6,350 bases of DNA from Candidatus Eiseniibacteriota bacterium. GTDB taxonomy: Bacteria; Eisenbacteria; RBG-16-71-46; JAFGJU01. Positions 1 to 4,754 of this stretch are shown here, one piece after another. The notes under the pieces are model-generated. The model was not told the DNA's origin, ran no database searches, and was given only the letters and a program-made list of their open reading frames with translations. A program made the position numbers and the translations under genes. The stretch spans positions 1-6,350 of the forward strand of contig JAFGJU010000037.1 in the NCBI GenBank assembly GCA_016928935.1, in the 5' to 3' direction. The stretch's first letter is position 1. Each line of letters begins with the position of its first letter.

Positions 1-1583
1 AGAACCGGCTTGAGCACGAAGAAAGGCCTGAGCGCTGGGTCGTCGCGCACTGTGTAGACCGGCCTCGTGTCCAGGTTGTCTGTCACCAGGGCCACCGCGG
101 CCGGGTCGATCGGCCCCGCGTCGGGCACCCGCAGGTCGGGATGTAGGGTCCTCAGGTTGTGTACGTACCACGGCCACGCAAGCAGGTACTTGAACGCCAC
201 GACCGACCGGGCATGAGTCTCCCTGAACTCGGTCTCTCGGAAAAACCAGAGGGCGAACGTGCGGCCGTCGTACTCGCTGACTATCAGTGCGTTGGGCTCG
301 ACGGCGCGGAAGGCCGCCCGCCCGAACACGTAGGGAGTGAGGTCACTCGAAGCATCCACGTTCTTGGCGTTTCCCAGAGCAGGCGGCAGCGCGCATGCCA
401 CGAGAAGCGCCACGGCTGCCAGCGTTCCCCTCCACGTTCCACCGGGCGGCGCGTCTTCGCTTGGGGACGCCGCCCGTGTTGCCGACGTTCGGCCCGGACT
501 CGGCGCTTTGTCTACGGCCGATGCGACGCGCGCGACTCCCAAAGCGGCAAACACGGCCAGGGCGAAGCAGGCGGGCAGGAAATACGCAGGCGGGTCCGGG
601 ATGTCGTAGGCTGCCACAACGACCAGGTCCAGAATAGTCGCAGCCAGGAGCGCAGCGCGAACCCGGTTGTGCCCGCGGCCCGGCGCCATGCCCAGGACTG
701 AGAGGCACAGCGCGGGCCAGCCCGCGGCGAGGAACGGACCCGGCCACAGGCGAGACAGCGCCTCGGCGAGCGGCGACGCCAGCAGCCTGAAGTGGTACTG
801 CGCCCCCGTGACGACCCACTTGAACTGACTCCAAGTCTCTGGGTTGCCCCAGTCAAGTTCGGGGTTCTGGGCGGAACGGACGGGGAGGTACGCGTAGAGC
901 GTCAGCGCCGCACAGAATAGGCCGGCGCAGGACGCCACAGTCCTCAGCGATAGGGCGGGCACCGGCCTCGCCCGGACCACCATGATCAGCACGAACACGA
1001 GAGTCAGGACGGACAACATGTGGTTCGCGAATGAAAGGCCCAGGACGTAAAGGGCCAGGAGCAGACGCCTGTCCGCGGTGCGGGCGCCATCTTCCGGCGC
1101 GAGCCCCGCGCGCACCCGGCCCGCGTCCTCGTCCCTCCACCCCAGCACCAGGTACACCACAATCGACAGGAAAAGCAGATGCAGGCTGTACACCTCGGCC
1201 ACGACGGCCTGTGACCAGCAGTGAAGCGAGAAGCCGAGTGAAAGCGCGCCTGCCAGGGCGGCCGCGAGCCCTGTCCTGCCGGGCAGCATCCGGGCCAGCG
1301 TGAGGAAGAGAAAAACCGGAGCCAGCGCAGCCGCCAGGACTGACAGAAGTGTGATGCGGAACGCCACGCCGCCGGGCATCACCGTCGAGAAGAGACGACC
1401 CAGCAGGACGTAAAGCGGGTACCCGGTGGGATGCGGAATGCCCAGCGTGTACGCACAGCTCAGAAGGTCGCCGCTGTCCTCGCTGAAGTTTCTCCAGGAG
1501 ACCGACACCGACGACGTGTGGCTGTAGACCGTGACGAACAGCGCGCACAGCAGGACTGCCAGCCAAACGCGTGCCTTTCGCAT
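1..1583 (-). CDS. DUF2723 / TMEM260-like multi-pass membrane glycosyltransferase (GT-C fold), C-terminus cut by window edge
   Basis: Translation from the ATG at 1583 stays open for 527 codons and leaves the window without a stop. Family signatures seen: a first hydrophobic segment (about 6-20) followed by the loop SEDSGDLL (34-41; Asp36 and Asp39 are candidate acidic catalytic residues), LGIPHPTGYPLY (47-58), WSQAVVAEVYSLH (123-135), FANH (185-188), DWGNPETWSQF (244-254), YDIPDPPAYFLP (326-337) and SEYDGRTFALWF (436-447). I count about 10-11 hydrophobic segments to residue 400, then a more soluble tail. Family knowledge: the eukaryotic relative TMEM260 is a protein O-mannosyltransferase; bacterial members are mostly uncharacterised, presumably using lipid-linked sugars at the outer face of the inner membrane. 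The start is well bounded: an in-frame TAG at 1595-1593 lies four codons upstream and no other usual start intervenes. No Shine-Dalgarno sequence is visible. The gene is divergent from pilM. Family call is firm; donor and acceptor are unknown. Confidence 0.87.
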   Translation of the reverse strand, partial: MRKARVWLAVLLCALFVTVYSHTSSVSVSWRNFSEDSGDLLSCAYTLGIPHPTGYPLYVLLGRLFSTVMPGGVAFRITLLSVLAAALAPVFLFLTLARMLPGRTGLAAALAGALSLGFSLHCWSQAVVAEVYSLHLLFLSIVVYLVLGWRDEDAGRVRAGLAPEDGARTADRRLLLALYVLGLSFANHMLSVLTLVFVLIMVVRARPVPALSLRTVASCAGLFCAALTLYAYLPVRSAQNPELDWGNPETWSQFKWVVTGAQYHFRLLASPLAEALSRLWPGPFLAAGWPALCLSVLGMAPGRGHNRVRAALLAATILDLVVVAAYDIPDPPAYFLPACFALAVFAALGVARVASAVDKAPSPGRTSATRAASPSEDAPPGGTWRGTLAAVALLVACALPPALGNAKNVDASSDLTPYVFGRAAFRAVEPNALIVSEYDGRTFALWFFRETEFRETHARSVVAFKYLLAWPWYVHNLRTLHPDLRVPDAGPIDPAAVALVTDNLDTRPVYTVRDDPALRPFFVLKPV

Positions 1584-1589
1584 GGCCGG

Positions 1590-1618
1590 AATCTATCACC
1601 GGCCGCGGCCAGTGTCAA
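1590..1618 (-). promoter_or_regulatory. Predicted sigma70-type promoter of the DUF2723 gene, placed for a leaderless transcript
   Basis: Read on the - strand, a perfect TTGACA (1618-1613) is followed by a 17-base spacer ending in TGA and then TAGATT (1595-1590), so the -10 is of the extended TGN type. The last base of the -10 is separated by six bases from the A of the ATG at 1583, which is where transcription should start. The in-frame stop codon immediately upstream of the gene is formed by the TAG of the -10 element itself. The match is by eye only. Confidence 0.6.
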
Positions 1619-1848
1619 CTTGCGCGGCTGCCGCGGCACCCGCGGCTGCGGACGGCACGCCGCCTCTGCGCCGTGACGCAAAAGGCAACGCGGAATTCGG
1701 TTAGCGCAACGCCCGGCACTCGCCATTCGCGTCCCCCGCAGAACCCGAGGCGTATCGTAATTCAAGACAGCGAGTTACGGCCTATTCGGCGCGTGCATTG
1801 GCGTCCGATGAGGCACAGAAGTTGCTCCCCTGACTGTCGGCCTTCGCT

Positions 1849-1889
1849 CGGTCCTCAAGCTCCCGGGCAGGACCGGGTTCTTGGACCGG
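1849..1889. repeat. Three GGACCG motifs, two of them forming a 7-bp inverted repeat
   Basis: CGGTCCT (1849-1855) and AGGACCG (1869-1875) are exact inverted repeats around a 13-base loop that contains CCCGGG. A third copy, GGACCGG at 1883-1889, repeats 1870-1876 directly, 13 bases on. This could be a stem-loop or a protein-binding cluster, or chance in GC-rich DNA. It has no T-tract, so it does not look like an intrinsic terminator. Confidence 0.3.
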
Positions 1890-1942
1890 ACGGAGCGGGG
1901 CGGGGTGGGAATCACAAAACGCTAATTCAAGGGCGGTGCGGC

Positions 1943-1953
1943 GGTTCGGAACC
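1943..1953. repeat. Short palindrome GGTTC-G-GAACC
   Basis: Perfect 5-bp arms around one central base, ending 17 bases before a TATACT hexamer at 1971-1976. It sits about 70 bp upstream of the predicted pilM -35, a reasonable place for an activator or repressor site. No regulator is implied by the sequence and chance occurrence is possible. Confidence 0.25.
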
Positions 1954-2010
1954 AAGCCCGAATTTTCCACTATACTGCGGGCCCGGACCTGCCGAAAGAC
2001 AAGGTGAAGG

Positions 2011-2027
2011 AAGGGGATTTTCCCCTT
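2011..2027. promoter_or_regulatory. 7-bp inverted repeat overlapping the pilM -35 (possible operator)
   Basis: AAGGGGA (2011-2017) and TCCCCTT (2021-2027) are exact inverted repeats separated by TTT. The last two T residues are also the first two bases of the predicted pilM -35 hexamer TTGACA at 2026-2031, so a protein bound here would touch the promoter. Neither strand has a T-tract after the stem, which argues against an intrinsic terminator. Confidence 0.4.
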
Positions 2028-2054
2028 GACACCCACCAGTGCGTTTGTTAGCTT
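2026..2054 (+). promoter_or_regulatory. Predicted sigma70-type promoter of the pilMNOPQ operon
   Basis: A perfect TTGACA (2026-2031) is followed by a 17-base spacer ending in TGT and then TAGCTT (2049-2054), giving an extended -10 (TGN-TAGCTT). Transcription would begin near 2060-2062 and leave a 5' leader of roughly 48 bases before pilM. The arrangement matches the divergent promoter of the DUF2723 gene: same -35, same spacer length, TGN, and a TAGNTT -10. A 7-base direct repeat GCGTTTG (2041-2047 and 2058-2064) brackets the -10. Confidence 0.62.
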
Positions 2055-2100
2055 GGCGCGTTTGGAAACTGACAAACAGGCAACAGGTTAGACCACGTTG

Positions 2101-2114
2101 ATGAGGCAATGATG
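2101..2114 (+). promoter_or_regulatory. pilM start region: weak GAGG ribosome binding site and tandem ATGs
   Basis: GAGG at 2103-2106 is the only Shine-Dalgarno-like sequence. It lies 2 bases before the ATG at 2109 but 5 bases before the adjacent ATG at 2112, so the second ATG is the better start by spacing. An additional ATG at 2101 opens a three-codon frame (Met-Arg-Gln-stop) whose TGA at 2110-2112 overlaps the pilM starts, the same ATGA form seen at the pilM-pilN junction. Confidence 0.4.
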
Positions 2115-3155
2115 TTCAAGAAGAAGAAAACTTCTCTGGGGCTGGACATCGGCAGCAGCTCGGTCAAGGTGGCGGAGCTCGAGGAGAGACCCGAAGGGGT
2201 CAGCCTCGTCAATTGCGGCGTGGCGGACCTGCTGCCGGAGGCGATAGTTGACGGCGAGATTATGGACCGGCAGGTCGTGATCGACGCCATCCGAAACCTG
2301 TTGGAGGAGAGGGCTATCAAGAACAAGCGGGTCGCCAGCGCCGTTTCGGGCCGCGCAGTGATAGTCAAGAAGATCGTGATGGACCGGCTGGGGGAGGAAG
2401 ATGCGCGCGAGGCCGTCTTCTGGGAAGCCGAGCAGCACGTCCCGTACGACGTCAGCGACGTGACGCTGGACTTCCAGATCTTGAAGACTGACGTCGGCCC
2501 CAAGCAGATGCAGGTGCTGCTGGTGGCTGCGAAGAAAGAGATGGTAAACGTCCACTCCGAGCTCATCAAGGAGGCGGGCCTCATTCCGGACCTCATCGAC
2601 GTGGACGCCTTTGCGGTTCAGAACGCCCTCGAGGCCAACTACGACTTCACGCCCGACGACGTCTTGGCGTTCGTCAACTTCGGAGCGGAGATGACGAACG
2701 TGAGCATAGTCAGGGACGGCGTGCCGCATTTCACCAAGGACCTGGCCCTCGGCTCGCACACAGTGGCGGAGGCGATCCAGAAGGAACACGGGCTTTCGCA
2801 GGACCAGGCTTTCAGGGTGCTCAGGGGCGAGGCAGAGGGCCCGTACGACGTGCCCCAGTTTGTTCAGAGCGCCTGCGACGAGCTGGTAGTCACCCTGGAC
2901 AGGGCTCTTGCATACTTGAAGACGTCGAACGAGGCCGAGGGACTCACCCGGGTTCTACTGAGCGGCGGGTCGGCCCACATGCAGGGGCTGAAAGAATTCA
3001 TGTCGGAGAAGTTCAACGTTCCCGTGGAGCTGGCCAACCCGCTCCTCAGAATAGGGTTTGAGCCCTCGCTGTTCGAGGGCAGAGACCCCGCGCGAGAGGC
3101 GCCCGCGCTCACGGTAGCCATTGGGCTGGCGCTGAGGAGGGTGGGGTCCGAATGA
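2109..3155 (+). CDS. pilM: PilM, type IV pilus actin-like ATPase
   Basis: A 348-residue FtsA/actin-fold protein of the usual PilM length, with no signal peptide or membrane segment, so cytoplasmic. The phosphate-1 loop is LGLDIGSSSVK (10-20, Asp13), the family stretch EAEQHVPYDVSDVTLDF is at 106-122, the phosphate-2 region is VNFGAEMTN (189-197), the adenosine motif is LLSGGSAHMQGL (283-294), and the end has the typical AIGLALRR (337-344). In studied systems PilM binds the N-terminal peptide of PilN and couples the inner-membrane platform to the cytoplasmic motors. Oddity: Asn190 occupies the phosphate-2 position that is usually Asp in the VDIG form of this motif, which might weaken ATP hydrolysis. 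It is first in the operon and its TGA overlaps the pilN ATG (ATGA). The start may be 2112 rather than 2109, because GAGG at 2103-2106 is better spaced for it. Confidence 0.95.
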   Translation: MMFKKKKTSLGLDIGSSSVKVAELEERPEGVSLVNCGVADLLPEAIVDGEIMDRQVVIDAIRNLLEERAIKNKRVASAVSGRAVIVKKIVMDRLGEEDAREAVFWEAEQHVPYDVSDVTLDFQILKTDVGPKQMQVLLVAAKKEMVNVHSELIKEAGLIPDLIDVDAFAVQNALEANYDFTPDDVLAFVNFGAEMTNVSIVRDGVPHFTKDLALGSHTVAEAIQKEHGLSQDQAFRVLRGEAEGPYDVPQFVQSACDELVVTLDRALAYLKTSNEAEGLTRVLLSGGSAHMQGLKEFMSEKFNVPVELANPLLRIGFEPSLFEGRDPAREAPALTVAIGLALRRVGSE

Positions 3156-3706
3156 TAAGAATCAATCTGCTTCCGACGGAACAGAGGACGAAGACCAGGC
3201 AGGTGAAGTTGCCCAGAGTGGGCAACGTGGCGCTTCTCGGAGCAGTGGGCGGCGTGATAGCCGTCCTGCTCGTGACCTTCCTGGTACAGCAGGTGCGCGC
3301 CAGGGGTCTCAAGTCCAAGATCGCGGAGGCCAAGACGCAGGCGGCTCAGCTAGGGCCGCAGATCGAGCAAATAGAGAAGCTGACCGCCGAAAGGCGTGAG
3401 CTGGACACCCACCTCAAGGTGATAAGAGAACTCGAGAAGGGCAGAACTTTCGAGGTCATGCTGCTGGACGAGCTCAACAAGCGCGTTCCGGACCATCTGT
3501 GGCTGACTTCGTACAGCCGCACGGACAGCGCGTCGGTGGCCCTCGACGGCGTGACCTTTTCGAACCTAATCGTGGCCGACCTCATGACCCGTCTCGAACG
3601 CTCGGTCCTGTACGAAAACGTCGACCTTACCATAGCGGAGAGGGGCGTGATCGAGGAACGGGACGTTGTCCGCTTCTCGCTGACCTCCAAGGTCAAACCG
3701 GAATAA
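3152..3706 (+). CDS. pilN: PilN, type IV pilus inner-membrane alignment protein
   Basis: A 184-residue bitopic protein. It opens with the diagnostic MIRINLLP (1-8), the cytoplasmic peptide that inserts into a groove of PilM in studied systems. A single hydrophobic segment spans about 24-47. It is followed by a charged, probably coiled-coil stretch (about 50-97), then a periplasmic ferredoxin-like domain (about 100-182) with the family-typical LLDELNKRVPDHLWLTS (104-120) and LDGVTFSN (131-138). PilN pairs with PilO to form the periplasmic bridge between PilM and PilP/PilQ. The start ATG overlaps the pilM stop by four bases. A GAGGAGG at 3134-3140 is 11 bases upstream, rather far, so coupling with pilM translation probably helps initiation. 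Length and domain order are normal. Confidence 0.95.
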   Translation: MIRINLLPTEQRTKTRQVKLPRVGNVALLGAVGGVIAVLLVTFLVQQVRARGLKSKIAEAKTQAAQLGPQIEQIEKLTAERRELDTHLKVIRELEKGRTFEVMLLDELNKRVPDHLWLTSYSRTDSASVALDGVTFSNLIVADLMTRLERSVLYENVDLTIAERGVIEERDVVRFSLTSKVKPE

Positions 3707-3715
3707 GAGGCAGGC

Positions 3716-4300
3716 ATGGATATCAAGGACCCAAAGACCCAGAAGACGATCATAGTCATTGTCCTGCTTGCGGCGGTCGTCTACTTCTATTTCATCGCCC
3801 CGTTCGTCCCGTTCGGCTTCCGGGCGCAGGCGGCCAGGTACGGCGAGCTGAGGCAGGAGTACGACAAGCTGACCTCGGACCTGGCCAAGGCGAGGCAGAT
3901 GGTGAACGACCTCCCGAAACTGCGGAAGGAATACGAAGAACTCCACGCGGCCTGGCTGATGGCCAAGGAGCTCCTGCCCGAGGAGAAGGAAGTGGCGAGT
4001 CTCCTGAGCAAGGTGACCATCGCCGGGCAGCAGGCCGGCGTCAAGTTCACCTTGTTCAAGCCGCAGCCGCCGAAGGACGGCCAGTACTACACGGAGTACC
4101 CGGTGGAGGTCAGCGTGGTGGGTGGATTCCACGAGGCCGCCGCCTTCCTGAGCGAGATAGCCAATCTCTCGCGTATCGTGAACGTGTCTAAGCTCAAGCT
4201 CGTGACGTTCGACAAGGGGCAGGTCGAAGAGACGGTCCAGGCCGCTTTCATCGCCTCGGCCTACACCCTGAAGAGAGGTGCTGCGAATGTCAGTCCTTAG
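3716..4300 (+). CDS. pilO: PilO, type IV pilus inner-membrane alignment protein
   Basis: A 194-residue bitopic protein. After a short polar N-terminus (1-9) it has one membrane segment (about 10-32), a charged coiled-coil-like region (about 38-87, with regularly spaced Leu/Tyr) and a periplasmic ferredoxin-like domain (about 91-190) with conserved features such as KVTIAGQQAGVKF (99-111), YPVEVSVVGGFHE (128-140), AFLSEIANLSRIV (143-155) and LKLV (160-163). PilO heterodimerises with PilN in the periplasm and binds PilP. It starts nine bases after the pilN stop with AGAGG at 3706-3710, spaced 5 bases from the ATG. Its 3' end overlaps pilP by 14 bases. Identity rests on fold pattern, length and gene order, since PilO sequences are poorly conserved; context makes it secure. 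Confidence 0.92.
   Translation: MDIKDPKTQKTIIVIVLLAAVVYFYFIAPFVPFGFRAQAARYGELRQEYDKLTSDLAKARQMVNDLPKLRKEYEELHAAWLMAKELLPEEKEVASLLSKVTIAGQQAGVKFTLFKPQPPKDGQYYTEYPVEVSVVGGFHEAAAFLSEIANLSRIVNVSKLKLVTFDKGQVEETVQAAFIASAYTLKRGAANVSP
4273..4278 (+). promoter_or_regulatory. Ribosome binding site that sets the pilP start
   Basis: GAGAGG inside the end of pilO lies 8 bases before the ATG at 4287. The in-frame GTG at 4278 overlaps this site, so it cannot be served by it; it would add only Met-Leu-Arg in front of Met-Ser-Val. The ATG at 4287 is therefore preferred. Confidence 0.6.
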
Positions 4301-4754
4301 GAATAGAGCCGCCGTCATATGTGTCGTGTGCCTGCTCCTTGCCGTGGGGTGGGTCGAGTTGAGCCCCGCTCAGGCCGCGGGGGCCGGCGCGAGGAAAATG
4401 AGCGAAGTCGAGCTGCTTCTGTCCAGGCCGAAGTTTCTGTACTCGAGCCTGGGTTACAGGGATCCTTTCATGTCGCTCGTCAGCGGCGAGTTCCACGGCG
4501 AGGGCGACATAGGCCTCATAAGCGTGGGAGACATGGAACTGGTCGGAATACTCTGGGGCAGCAAGGAGAGACTGGCCATGGTCGAGGACAGCCGTGGCAG
4601 GGGCTACGTCCTGAGGGTGGGGGACGCGGTCATGGACGGAGTCGTCAGGGACATAACCCAGGACAGCATCGTGATTGCTCAGACGTTCTACGGAGAAACG
4701 CAGACCGTAATGATCAAGATGACACGCAAAGAGGGTGAGCGAAATGAGAAGTAA
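4287..4754 (+). CDS. pilP: PilP-like periplasmic pilus assembly protein
   Basis: A 155-residue exported protein. The N-terminus has a signal-peptide pattern: Arg5 and Arg7, a hydrophobic core at about 8-22, and a likely cleavage after AQA (28-30). The mature part has the PilP signature YRDPFMSLV (57-65), then a small beta domain with MELVGILWGSKERLAMVEDS (83-102), YVLRVGDAV (107-115) and VVRDITQDSIVI (119-130). In studied systems PilP links the PilN/PilO dimer to the N0 domain of PilQ. Many proteobacterial PilPs are lipoproteins; here Cys12 and Cys15 sit inside the hydrophobic stretch with no small residue before them, so I see no lipobox and infer a soluble or signal-anchored form. It overlaps pilO by 14 bases and pilQ by 11. 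A GTG at 4278 is an alternative start three codons upstream, but the ribosome binding site favours 4287. Confidence 0.87.
   Translation: MSVLRNRAAVICVVCLLLAVGWVELSPAQAAGAGARKMSEVELLLSRPKFLYSSLGYRDPFMSLVSGEFHGEGDIGLISVGDMELVGILWGSKERLAMVEDSRGRGYVLRVGDAVMDGVVRDITQDSIVIAQTFYGETQTVMIKMTRKEGERNEK

Larger units (their letters stand above)
1619..2010. other. Non-coding part of the divergent intergenic region
   Basis: This stretch of about 390 bases between the two promoters holds no gene I can support. The open frames on either strand give low-complexity, Arg/Pro-rich translations typical of GC-rich non-coding DNA, and none has a convincing start with a ribosome binding site. It carries small repeats: an imperfect stem at 1849-1875, a GGTTCGGAACC palindrome at 1943-1953, a nine-base direct repeat TAATTCAAG at 1758-1766 and 1923-1931, and a lone TATACT at 1971-1976 that resembles a -10 without a good -35. 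I see no tRNA, riboswitch or clear terminator. Confidence 0.6.

Noticed and set aside
159..1303. Several open frames of 80-250 codons on both strands within 1-1600 (for example 159-701 + and 853-1599 -)
   Set aside because: They lie in other frames of the DUF2723 gene, whose - strand frame is open throughout and carries all the family motifs. Their translations are Arg/Pro/Gly-rich with no recognisable domain.
2011..2027. Intrinsic terminator
   Set aside because: The stem is only 7 bp and no T-tract follows on either strand. No gene ends here, since the flanking units are divergent.
1571..2029. 152-codon + strand open frame across the intergenic region
   Set aside because: It starts inside the 5' end of the divergent gene, lacks a ribosome binding site, has low-complexity composition, and runs through the pilM promoter region.
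2051..2068. Possible sigma54 promoter (TTGGCGCG near 2053) upstream of pilM
   Set aside because: The -12 GC element is missing at the required spacing, and a good sigma70-type promoter covers the same place.
1782..2109. Two - strand open frames (97 and 60 codons) opposite the pilM promoter
   Set aside because: No ribosome binding site, no recognisable domain, and they run antisense over the promoter elements. They are better explained as chance frames.
2048..2789. Long - strand open frames antisense to pilM (182 and 233 codons)
   Set aside because: Shadows of a well-supported pilM. GC-rich third positions commonly leave antisense frames open; the same explains the long frames opposite pilO and pilQ.
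4278..4286. GTG start for pilP at 4278
   Set aside because: The GTG overlaps the GAGAGG ribosome binding site itself; the ATG at 4287 is correctly spaced from it.
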